Part shown: positions 10,711 to 20,863 of the stretch, in pieces
Numbering within the stretch: position 1 is the stretch's first letter
How the letters are laid out: each line of letters opens with the position of its first letter
Assembly: GCA_002102555.1 (NCBI GenBank)
Contig: MCFL01000156.1
Location: 1 to 57,021, forward strand
Reading direction: 5' to 3'
Source of the DNA: Catenaria anguillulae PL171
Taxonomy: Eukaryota > Blastocladiomycota > Blastocladiomycetes > Blastocladiales > Catenariaceae
Length of the DNA: 57,021 nt
Made by a program: the position numbers and the translations under genes
Notes under the pieces: model-generated
What the model was told of the DNA's origin: nothing
The model's input: the letters and a program-made list of their open reading frames with translations, nothing else
The model's database searches: none

Positions 10711-13656
10711 ATGAATCGACCCAATGCAATCCCCCTTGTATGTACATTTTGCACAATCCTGTGCTCGACAGCCTCGCCAGCCACTTGACCGCCTGGTCGA
10801 CCCCGCCCCAATCGCCACAATCATCAACAAGGAGACACCTTGACTCACGGCCACATTTCGACAGTTCTACGTCGACGATATTGTCGCCCTGAAATCCGAC
10901 CCGGCGGCCCGCCCCGGCACTGTCCTACGTGTCCACCTCAATCCCGACGACTTTGAAGCCGACCCGCACTTTGACCCTTCGCGCAACCTTGCCCCCGACG
11001 AAGTCGAAGTTTCCTTCAACGCCCTTCCGCCGCTCCCGCCAAAGGTGTACAAGCAACATGAACTCAATCTCGTCGACAGGTCTTTTGTGCCCGGAGACGC
11101 TGTGGTGGACGTCAACGATCGCAGCAGGGCAGGCACGGTCATTTCGGTTGCCCAATCTGTGGATTTGCGAGATTTGCGCAACAACAAGAACTCGCTTCAG
11201 GGAGTGGATTACCGTGAGCTCAAGTCAGCGTATCCGTTTCTCACGACTGGAACGCCCGTGTTTAAAGACGAGTTTGTTGGCTGGATTCATCACGCGGATC
11301 GATTGCTGTATGTGGCCTCACACATACGGTCTCTTCTTTGTTGACGATTGCTGACGTTGAACCAACTGTACAAACAACCTAGGTGCCGTGTCAAGTTCTC
11401 GAATGGAGCCGAGGGCGACATCCCAATGCATGTCCTCGAACGTGTCGCTAAAATCCAGTACGAAGACGGCCGCAAGCATTCCGACAACCCCGAAGACGAC
11501 GAAGAGCCACCATTGCTTGAGCCCGGAATGGTACACACACTTATGATTGGTCTCAACTCTGTTAGGTGTTGACCGGATTCGTCTCACGTCATGACTCCGT
11601 GCCCCTCGTTTAGGTCATTCTCATTCCGCGCGACACCCCTTCCTTTGTCGTCAAATGGACACCGACTTCGGCCTCAACCACGGTCGGCAACGGGTTTGGT
11701 CTCATCACCGACCTACTTTGCACCGAGCTTGAAGTGCAATGGGTCGAATCGTCGCTGCCCGACCACGCCCTTGTCTCGTGGCCGTCGCCCGTCACCAAGT
11801 ACGCCGACCTGACGCTTCTCGAATGCACCACGCCGTTTTCGCTCGGTTCATGTGTGCAATTCACCAACGCGCGCAACCCGGGCTTGTACCGCGTCTCAAG
11901 CGTCACGACCAAAGTCACGGTCCAGTGGCAAGACGCAAGTGTGACGACAGACATGCCCGTGACGTCGGTGCGGATTCCGCTCGTCATGGACGACTCGCTC
12001 GTGTGGCCTGGCGACATTGTGTGGAACCGAATGGGCGAGCTGGTGCAGGTCGATGACATTGACGACTTGAAGGTGGGCGTTGCGCAGTCGGTTGATGCCG
12101 TACAGCGCATTGCCATTGTGCGGTGGTTCAATGCCGATTGGTCTGTTCTCGGCGAGCCCACCACCGTGAGTTTGTTGGAGATTTCCGCGCATCCAAACTT
12201 TGTGCTTGATCTCATGTCCAAGGTGCTTGTCCCGGGCAATCGCACCAACAAGGATTACACGTGGTTTGGCGAGTTGACGGCCATTCATTTGGATGGGACC
12301 AGGACGTTTAGGTTGGGCAATGGTAAGGAGGCCGTGTTGCGGTTTGATCAGGTGGCGCCCATGACATTGCCTGCCATGGGGCCGGATGGTGAGGATGGTC
12401 CGGTCATGTGGGGCGATGACGGATGGATGGACGAGGAGGTGATGGATGGCGATGGGTTGAGTATTGACGGCGACTCGGACCGCGAATACGACGACGAAGA
12501 TGATCATGATTCGGTGCATTCGGACGCGGAGGATGGGGATGAGCCGATGCCAAGCTTGGATCCGCCCGATGCGGACATGTCCGCCAATGACCAGAGTACC
12601 GAACCCATGTCCGAGTCGGACGCTACCGCAGTGGCGCCCGAGGAGCAGGGAAAGGAGGTCGAGCCGGAACAGGTGTCGGTTCATGTTGATGTGAATGATG
12701 CCGATGTGGGCGACAAGTTTGAGGTTCTCGAAGAATCCGACGACATTCCCTTCCACTACTCCAGTCCAACGGTTCGTCGCTGCTCCCGTCTCATTTCTTT
12801 TGTCACGCGACTATCAAGGAGAAGCTCTAACCCAATCTCACACAGCCCATGTCTGCTGCTCTGATGCGCGCCATTCGCAAAGAACACGCCCTCTTTGCCA
12901 ACCTTCCCGACGGCATCCTCGTTCGGTCCTTTGCCGACCGCATGGACCTGCTCGTCGTGCTCGTGTTTGGCCCTCTCGACACGCCCTACGCACGCTGCCC
13001 TTTCTTGTTTGAGATCCAGTTCCCTGCCGACTACCCGAATTCGCCGCCCAAGGTGTACCACGTCAACAAGAGTGGCGGCCGGCTGAATCCCAACTTGCAC
13101 GAGGACGGCAAATTGTGCCTGTCGCTGTTGGGCACCTGGAGCGGTGTGGGAAGCGAGTCGTGGAATCCTGCCACGTCGACCATTTTGCAGTTGCTTGTCA
13201 GTGTCCAGGGTTTGATTTTGATCAAGGAGCCGTATTATCTTGAACCCGGTACTCATTGGATTTGTTTTCAAAGGCGTACTGTTGACTCTTCTCTAACCTG
13301 TTGTCCACTGCTTTTTCAATCAATCAGGTTTCATGAAGTTTACGAAAACCGAGGACGGCGAGGCAAACTCGCGTGCCTACTCGGAACGCACCGTGATCCT
13401 GTCGGTGAAAAACATGATTTCACTCGTCGACCGCCCACCCGTGTACTTCAAGGACGCCCTGTACGCCTACTACTCAGTGCACGGCAAGGACTTGATTGCA
13501 TGGGCTCGGTCGCACTTGGATGCACAGCCTGATCAATTTACCGAGGGAGCCAAGATCATGCTGCGGCCTGTGGTTGAGAGGTTGGAGAAGGTCGTTGCCA
13601 AGGTGGAGAAGGAAGCACGAGAGGCCCCGAGTCACGAAGAATCATTCGCTTCGTGA
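10711..13656 (+). CDS. UBE2O: UBE2O-type hybrid E2/E3 ubiquitin-conjugating enzyme
   Basis: Six exons (10711-10737, 10865-11307, 11383-11530, 11614-12771, 12846-13248, 13328-13656) join in phase to 835 residues. The first exon codes only nine residues. The N-terminal half contains SH3/KOW-like strands starting FYVDDIVALK and conserved blocks such as DDSLVWPGDIVWNR. A strongly acidic Asp/Glu/Ser linker spans about residues 470-585. The UBC domain follows (about 600-750), with its active Cys in HEDGKLCLSLLGTWSG (near residue 681) and the helix WNPATSTILQLLVSVQGLIL. The C-terminal NSRAYSERTV region resembles the UBE2O tail. UBE2O ubiquitinates orphan ribosomal and other basic proteins directly. 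At 835 residues it is much shorter than animal UBE2O (about 1,290). Confidence 0.9.
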
Positions 13657-13919
13657 ATCGTCATTGGTTCCTTTTGTCCTTTGCTGTGACTGTAGACACA
13701 ATCATTCATCGACTTTGCTGTACTTGCCATCATGACCACACATGGATGTACTTTTTATTTGGACGGTTGTATTCATTCTTTGGCGTCGAGAAGGAATGGT
13801 ATGGTAACAATACATGGTGCAATCACATTGAAGCACGACACACAAGACAGTCACAAAACTCTCTCGTCCACCACGGACGACTCGACTCTTTGGTCCGCAC
13901 ACAACTTAAGGCTCGCAAC

Positions 13920-14659
13920 CTACTGGACGTTGGCCCTCGCCACAACCACTGGCGGGGCCAACGACTGACCCGGCTTGAGCTTGTAATACACGGCCTGGGC
14001 GCCTTTTGCAATCTCCTTGTGATCCTCGTGGGCCTTGGTCAAGTCCATGTTGTCTGGCCGGACAATGACCACGGGCGCAGGTGAATGCGACGACACATAG
14101 GCCGACACACTGCCCAACATGGCGCGCTTGAACGCGCCGAGCCCGCGGCACCCCATGACAACTGCTGTGGCGTGCACCTCGGCCGCCTTGCGCGTAATGT
14201 CGAGCCGCGCGTCGCCACGGATGGCAAACCCTTCGACGTCGGCGGGAACCACCAAGTTGGGCTCGTTTTCAATGGGCGTCGTCAGGTACCGTGCAAACGT
14301 GCGGATGAGATCGTGTGACTTTTGGCGGGCCGCGGCTTCCAGGTCATTGACGGCAATGAGCAAGTCGGCACCCAGGTCGGCAAGGTACACTTGTTGGTAA
14401 GGGCGCACGTTAACGAGCACAACCTTGTCCGAGGGCCGCAAAAAGTTTGAACGGGCCCAGCGGATAGTCGCGACAGAGTGGACAGACTCCTCGACGGGAA
14501 TCAAGATGGTGCGATGCGGCTCGTTGGATGTTGACGCAGGAGCAACGGGCGAGTCGGAAGAGGATGCCGCCAGTGCAGAGACGGCGTGCTCCTCGGGGGT
14601 CAGGAGTTGTCCTTGGGCTCGGGAAAGGTCGCAGTGGTTTCGTTGATGGGGCCAGTCAT
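13920..14659 (-). CDS. Universal stress protein (UspA domain), copy 1
   Basis: A UspA-fold protein of about 246 residues, intronless. The strand TILIPVEESVHS opens the domain. The ATP-binding signature is VVMGCRGLGAF...GSVSAYVSSH, then PVVIVRPD. The tail is YYKLKPGQSLAPPVVVARANVQ. It is a clear paralogue of the gene at 44464-45213, sharing VRPYQQVY-ADLGA-LLI and the same start context (a start ATG next to ATGATCAG). The ATG at 14659 is out of frame with the body. One extra C near 14603 would give NSLTPEEHAV, which matches the TPEDHAV of the other copy, so I place the start there and suspect a base-calling error. In the first glycine motif, Cys-Arg replaces the Ser-His of copy 2. USPs bind ATP or AMP and help cells survive stress. 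Confidence 0.85.
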
Positions 14660-15501
14660 GATGATCAGAGCAGTCAATACGAAGATTTTTGTTGGAATGG
14701 TTAATCGTTGAAATCAAATTGGGATGCGGAGCTAAGCTGGGAGACAGGTGAGTTGGGGATCTGACCTCTTCTTATACCTCCCTGGTTCCATTTCGTTGTA
14801 CCTCGGCGACTCGGTGCTGTTGGTGCTGTTGGTACAGACAAACTTTGGTGGGTTCTCGAAGCTGGGGCTTCTGGCGGACAATATGCAGGGATCATTTTGT
14901 GATGGACCTTGACTCGTGGTTGACTTGATGGTTGACGCGAACTTTATTGCAAACAAGGCCGTGATGGTCAAATGCTGTCATGTTCTGTAATGATTGCGAC
15001 CTACTCACAGGACGGTCGTTCAAGTCATCCACCTTCATTTCAAGGCAACGGATGCTGACGTGCCGGCCGTGAAGCATGGCCAGCTTGGCGACTCCGGTGT
15101 GGCATGTTTTGACGGTGGCCGGCGATCGAAGAGTGGGAGTAGGATGTGACTTCTGCACGACCTCCGTCATCGGGCTCATATGGTTCTCGTTGCATGACTT
15201 TCTTGGAGCTTCCGCCCGGTCTCTGCGTTTGCCGCCCAGACGATGGCAGTATGCTTGTCTCTGTGTGGGTGTGACATGCGGACGTTGGAGGTGTGATATG
15301 TAGTAGAGTGAGGTGCGAACAGACAAAGCACGACACAACTCAATCCAACGGAGGCGTTTGGTTGACCAAGCCAACATTCCCGAGGCAGCACGAATAGAGA
15401 CACGAATCCTCGGCACTCGATGCAATGTAAGCAAATTCCATGACCCACCATCTGGATTGCTCGCCCCCAGCCTGAATCTCGCCTCCATCCGACATCATAT
15501 C
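14660..15501. other. Divergent promoter region, USP copy 1 (-) and triple kinase (+)
   Basis: No gene is supported. A 198-codon minus-strand frame (15488-14892) is open, but its composition is not protein-like and it would begin 14 bases from the kinase ATG. I treat it as chance. Confidence 0.4.
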
Positions 15502-18161
15502 ATGCACCGAAACAAGCCCGCCCCGCTCCCGCAACCATCTCCGCCTGGGCGCGTCGCCGACCCCATCCACAACCAACAGCACCACGGCAATAATGGCAAT
15601 GGCAATGGCGGATCGCCACCCAAAGTATTGCACAATCCACCAGCTGCCTGGGACGACTTTTTGACCCGCAGCTCAAACAGCCCCGGTAAGAGTCCCAAGC
15701 GCGCCGCTCTTGCTGGCGGCGCATGGCCTGGCCCTCGCCGGGTGGATCCCAAGCGTACGTACATGTGCATCGGGACTACATTGTGTTTTTTTTTCACCAA
15801 AAGCGAATCATTGATTTGATGGCGTTCACCGACAGATCACGTCCAGCCGCTGTCAGTCGTCGGAATGGCGGTTGGCCCGCATCCAGTCCAACATTGCCAT
15901 TCGCGACACATCATCACGCGCAACAGCAGTCGCCCCCGCAGCTTTCTCCGAGTGGCGGCAAGCACCTGAATCCGCTACCCGACATTGGTGCAGGGCCTGC
16001 TCGCTCGCACCAAGTTGCACCCAGTGCCTCGACACTTCCAGAATTGATTCGCACTCCCCTTGATTTGGGTGGCCGAAAAATCCTCTTTGTTCTTGGTGGA
16101 CCTGGCAGGCACGTTGCCGCCACTCTCACGCACATGCATATTGCTGTTCCAGGGATCTGCTAACATATCCCACACTCCTCTCGGCAACAGCGGCAAAGGG
16201 ACCCAATGCGTACAACTTGCCAAGGAGTTTCATCTCACCCACTTGTCTGCGGGCGACTTGCTTCGCGCCGAGGTTGCCAAGGGCTCCCCGCTGGGCCAGG
16301 AACTCAACAAAATCATGGCCGAGGGCCAGCTCGTCCCCATGGTCCGTGGCCCATGCATGCCCACTTGTTTCTCCCGCCGCGGCTGTTTCCATTTTCTAAT
16401 CCGCCTGGTCTTGATGTCAACAGAGCGTTACCATCAACCTCCTTCGTGCCGGCCTCCTTTCTGCACTCTCTGCTTCTCCGGCCACTCCTGGTTTCCTCAT
16501 TGATGGCTTCCCTCGTGAACTAGAGCAAGCCACTGCCTTTGAGGACGCGACGCACTTATCTCCGGACCTTGTCCTCTTCTTTGACTGCCCACTCGCCACC
16601 CTCGAGCAACGACTGCTTGAACGAGGCAAGACATCTGGACGCGCGGACGACAATCTGGAATCCATTCAAAAGCGCTTCAAGACGTTCCAAACGCAATCCA
16701 TGCCCGTCGTCGAGCACTACCGCAAGCAGGGCAAAGTGCTCACCATCTCGTCGGTGCACTCGGTCGACACCGTGTACGCCATGACGCGCGGTGGCATGTT
16801 GGCCCGCGTCAAGGAGTGGCGGCCCAAGCCAGGTGCTGAGCTGCACGGGCGCCCGCTCATCTTTGTGCTTGGCGGGCCGGGGTCGGGCAAGGGTACGCAA
16901 TGTGCGAAAATCAAGGAGCTCTACTCGCTTGCGCACTTGTCGGTAGGCGACCTGTTGCGTGCCGAAGTCGCGTCAGGCTCCGAGCTCGGCACTACCATCA
17001 ACGAGTACATCAAAGACGGCCAGATTGTGCCCATGCACGTGACGCTTGCGCTGGTGAAAAAGGCCGTTGACGGTGCCGATCCGGCGGCGCAAGGGTTCCT
17101 TATTGACGGTTTCCCACGCGAAATCGGGCAAGCGGTCGAGTGGGAGCGCGCAATGTGTACGCCCGACTTGGTCTTGTTTTACGACTGTCCGCTGGCGCTG
17201 CTGGAGCGCCGGTTGTTGAAGCGTGGGGAAACGTCCGGCCGGGCCGATGATAATCTCGAGTCGATCCAGAAACGGTTCAAGACGTTCCAGACACAGTCCA
17301 TGCCCGTTGTCGAGTATTACAAGTCTGTGGGCAAGGTGGCGTGGATTTCGTCGGATGCTACTGTGGATCAAGTGTTGGAAGAGACTAAGCGGGTAGTGGA
17401 AGGTGTCAAGTGGGAGGAGACAGGCAAGAACCGGCTCAAGCGTGTCGAATTCAGCAACGTGGTGTTTGTGTTGGGCGGCCCGGGATGTGGTAAAGGGACC
17501 CAGTGCGCAAACTTGGTGCAGAGCCTTGGGTACTTGCACTTGTCAACAGGTGACTTGTTGCGGGCCGAAGTCGCGGCCGGGTCGCCGATTGGCAAGCAGG
17601 CGGATGCCATCATGAAGGACGGTGGAATGGTCCCGATTGTGCGTTCCGCTTTACCGCTTGATCGAATCTCGCTCGTGGCGGCACTGACACATTGTTTATC
17701 GGGACGACCAACAGGATATGATTCGTTCGCTTCTGCTTGCTGCGATGCGCAAGAACCCAACGGCACCAGGCTACCTGGTTGACGGGTATCCTCGAACACT
17801 GGAGCAAGCTCAGGATATTGTCATGGTATGACTGACGATTGTGCAGTCTTTATTGTTTCTCATCCATTCCGTGCTCGTGATGACTGACCGCACATGCATC
17901 TTGACTCAGATCATCCCACCTCGATTTGTCCTCTACTTTGACTGCCCGCCAGACGTGCTTGTCCAGCGCCTTCTTAAACGTGGCGAGACGTCTGGCCGTG
18001 CCGACGATAATGCCGAGTCCATCAAGAAGCGCATCGAGACCTTCCATGCCGCCACCATGCCTGTAATCGAGTTTTTCAGCGGCCATGGTGTTGTACGCAA
18101 GATTGACGCGACAAGGACAATTGAGGAGATTACGACCGAGACTTTAGGAGTTTTTGCTTGA
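15502..18161 (+). CDS. Protein with three fused adenylate/UMP-CMP kinase domains
   Basis: Six exons (15502-15758, 15836-16108, 16191-16341, 16424-17638, 17715-17825, 17910-18161) join in phase to 752 residues. After about 165 disordered Pro/Ser/Asn-rich residues come three full short-lid kinase domains. Their P-loops are GGPGSGKGTQC, GGPGSGKGTQC and GGPGCGKGTQC at about residues 172, 376 and 577. Each has the NMP site (LSxGDLLRAEVA), a DGFPRE or DGYPRT motif, a DCP strand, and the lid Arg motif TSGRADDN, so all three look active. They would interconvert ATP, ADP and AMP, or UMP and CMP. Multi-domain kinases of this kind (AK5, AK7-AK9) occur in neurons and in cilia or flagella, where diffusion limits ATP. 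The second intron splits the first P-loop and uses a GC donor. Confidence 0.93.
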
Positions 18162-18429
18162 GAAGTTGTCCCTTCCTTTTTATTCATTGTGTTCAGTTGT
18201 GGTTGCCTAGACCTCCTTTTACTTGCATGCGATTGTCCAAAGGCACTCGCTCTTTTCATCTTTCGCATTCTTTTGCAAACATTACTGTATTCCCTCCTTG
18301 GTACCATTACTCGATTGAACATGACTCTTGCCAACATAACGCATCTCTTCAATTCGAGGCCGTGGGCCAAGGTTTTCTTGTTACTCAAACATGATGGGCA
18401 GAAGTGGTGAGTTAACAGTCGGTGTTTCA

Positions 18430-19000
18430 TGGACGCATTCCACATAACACCAGTCTACTCAAGCTGCAAGCACCAACCAAGCCAACTCACAGGCCACCCG
18501 CCCAGGACTCCGGCTCGATCAAGTCCCATTCTTCTTCTTCCTCCTCCTATTGGTCCATCTCGGTCTCGCTCATGTCCGCCACTTGCCATCCTCCGACCGG
18601 GATCCATTCTCATCTTGTACTCTCCAATCACTGCCTCCAAGGTTGTCCACTTGTTGACGCCCATGAGCACCGTTGTGTCAACAATGACATTGCCGCCGGC
18701 GCCGACCGTCACACCACACACTGCAAATGGTCCAAATCCACGTGATCGTATACCAGACAAACCCGCGCAACTTGACCGCCAGCACGTCAACCGGCGCGCA
18801 CTTGACCGCCGACAAGCGTACAGCCGACTCAGTCACGTTGACGAACCGGGCCTACATTTCGTCGGACGCCATGCGCATCTGCGCCGCCATCACCGCGCTC
18901 ACGACAAAGCCAACCGTTGTCATGCCACGCAGTCCGAGCAATCCAGCGGCCTTCTGTACTCACACATCCAGCGCTTGGGGGGGGGTGGAGGGAGGGGAGG
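18430..19000 (-). pseudogene. Decayed membrane-protein gene, unidentified
   Basis: Reading the minus strand from about 18955 gives protein-like sequence with a hydrophobic helix (MTTVGFVVSAVMAAQM). It continues to FVNVTESAVRLSAVKCAPVD, a second helix ending in ITWIWTICSV, then CGVTVGAGGNVIVDTTVLMG and a short acidic tail (EEEEEWDLIEPESWAGGL, then a stop). The line is interrupted by two in-frame TAG codons and two or more frame changes, so as it stands it cannot make one protein. I do not recognise the family. The 5' part would run into the poly-G tracts. A recently dead host gene, or a poorly sequenced live one, fits equally well. Confidence 0.4.
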
Positions 19001-19105
19001 AGGGAGAGAGGGGGGGGGGGGAAGAGGTGCCACGTCGCCAAAGTCGCTTTGAAACATAGCCGCTATAGATGTCGAACAGGGAAGGCGGGGGGGGGGGGGG
19101 GGGGG
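18977..19105. repeat. Cluster of poly-G tracts
   Basis: Three long G runs lie within 130 bases: 18977-18985, 19010-19021 and 19087-19105 (19 consecutive G). The sequence between them is also purine-rich (GGAGG units). Runs like these are rare elsewhere in the window. They could fold as G-quadruplexes, but they are also typical places for sequencing or assembly artefacts. Confidence 0.8.
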
Positions 19106-19439
19106 AACGGCTTATTGTTTTCGACACACGGAAGGCAACGGCGGCAGGTTTGACCAGGGGCGACCAGGCGGTGTGGCACGGCGGCTGTCAATAGCAAAGT
19201 CGGGTCGGAGGCTGTGCCCTCAGTTGGGATCGAATTGCTTGAGAGTGGCCTGCATGATTGCATCAAGATTTCATTTTCATTGAGCTCGTAATGACTATAT
19301 ACCTTCCATATGTGTGTAGTCCGTCGATAAATTTCTGGAGTCCAGTTCAATCAAAATGACGCAAGCAACGCGGCCGGCATCACACCTCGACAATGCGAAC
19401 AGGGATAAATTGGTCAGGAGAATATAAAATGTCTAGAAT

Positions 19440-20451
19440 TTTGTGAGCTACCACATGCTTTTACCTTGTTGAGTGTTTCCGCGCAAGCTCCAAAATCTGC
19501 ACCATCTCGTCCGACCTCAACGCCTTGGGCACAAACCCTTGAATGTAATGCACGGCTCTTTCGGGCTGACCCAAGCGCAAGTACATGAACACGAGCGAAT
19601 TGTGCAACTGCTTCACGCAGCGTCATCGTCCATGAGGCTCTCGTCGGGCCGCAAGTGAAAGGCTCGAAGCAGTTGGTCCATGTGGGTGAGATGCGAGCCG
19701 AGATGACGCTTGCCCACGGCGCGGGCTAGGTGAGCGACTAGTTGGATTTGAATCGAGTTGGCAGTCGCTGAGGTGGTGCAGTGAGCGAGGTCGATTGTGG
19801 CTTGGACGCACTCGGCCACGAGCGTGTCCCAGTCGGCGTGGTGGTCGTGGGAAACAAGTGGGCAAGAAGCAATGATGGCAGCGAAACGAGGGCGCAATTG
19901 GGTCGGGATGTTGCCAAGTGGAGTCAAGGACCGAGCAAGTTGCAAGGCAGTCGATGTTGAGCCTACAAGCATACTCTCATGACAACATGTGAGTTGAGAC
20001 CCCAAGAGAGGTTGCGTAAGCCCGCAATACCTTGCTCAACGGCATTCTGCAAGTCGATGAGGGCGGCGACGGTGTCTCGCGAAGCGACCGCAGGCGGCGC
20101 AAGAACATGCGGCCAGATACCGTTCAAGTGCTCAACCCATTGGTCAACAAGGGGAATACTTGGGTGGGATTTGGTGTTGGATTGTTTCGGTCTTGGTCTC
20201 GAAACGGAATGCAATGTGGGAATGGTACGGGAAACTGGTGGCAGGGCAAGTGGGAATCCGACCAGCTCTTGGAAAATGTTGTGCAAGGATGACTCTATGT
20301 CGATGTCATTGGAGACCGACCTTGAGGCCCGGGCAGGAGTCGCAGGCGGTATGTGCGTGGCCAGGACGCTGGCCGAGCGCAGACGCGGGTGCGCAATTGT
20401 GGCCAGACAGGGCTGTCGTGCCGTTGCCGTGCGAAGAAGAACAGCTTGCAT
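19440..20451 (-). CDS. Mitochondrial PPR-like helical-repeat protein, frame broken twice
   Basis: Starts at ATG 20451 with an Arg/Ala/Ser-rich, acid-free leader (MQAVLLRTATARQ...) typical of mitochondrial import. It continues through helical sequence to VKQLHNSLVFMYLRLGQPER...VPKALRSDEMVQILELARKH, whose NSLVxMYLRLG pattern matches pentatricopeptide repeats. PPR proteins bind organelle RNA and act in transcript processing or translation. The frame changes near 19970 and near 19618. Both changes fit one missing base (the second a G in GCGGTG), and similarity continues across them. A donor (GTAAAAG) follows the last readable codon near 19440. A short final exon near 19380-19290 is possible but unproven. 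About 330 residues in total. Confidence 0.6.
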
Positions 20452-20863
20452 GGTGGGAGGCTGCTAAGATGGACTTTCTGGGAACGAAAGACGGAGGGAA
20501 AAACAATCTCTCATTCTCTGAAGGCGCTGTCACTAGTTCGTCTAGGAATGTATGTACTGGCCAAGCCATGCTCTGGGGTTCAAGTTCGAGATTCTGTGCA
20601 AAGCATGGCAGTTGGCACAGAACCAGCCACTGCCCTGACTGATTCAGATGGGTCGATCGGAGGACCGCCCAAAGTGATCGATGTGAGGCACAACTATGTA
20701 TGTATGTAGTATCATACTGTTCAGAAGTCTCGCATGCAATTTTCAAACTCACTGCGAGTGCCAATAGCCCCAACGCACGATGCACTTGCTGCTCCCATCA
20801 GCAACACATTGAGACAGCGCGACCATCTATCGCCTGGCGGACCATCGCCCACAACGACCAACC
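20452..20863. other. Divergent promoter region, PPR-like gene (-) and SIM protein (+)
   Basis: This 412-base stretch separates two divergent starts. No TATA box or repeat stands out. Confidence 0.4.

Noticed and set aside
11896-12756. 286-codon minus-strand open frame opposite UBE2O
   Set aside because: Antisense of the acidic and GTG/GAC-rich coding sequence; no family character.
14892-15488. 198-codon minus-strand open frame upstream of the triple kinase
   Set aside because: Composition is unlike other proteins in the window and its start abuts the kinase ATG; treated as chance.
18430-19000. TAG reassigned to an amino acid
   Set aside because: Two in-frame TAGs occur in one decayed line, but SSL1, bS16m and SUMO B end with TAG, so the standard code holds.
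18977-19105. Telomeric or centromeric repeat
   Set aside because: The G runs are not in a regular unit, and ordinary genes lie on both sides.
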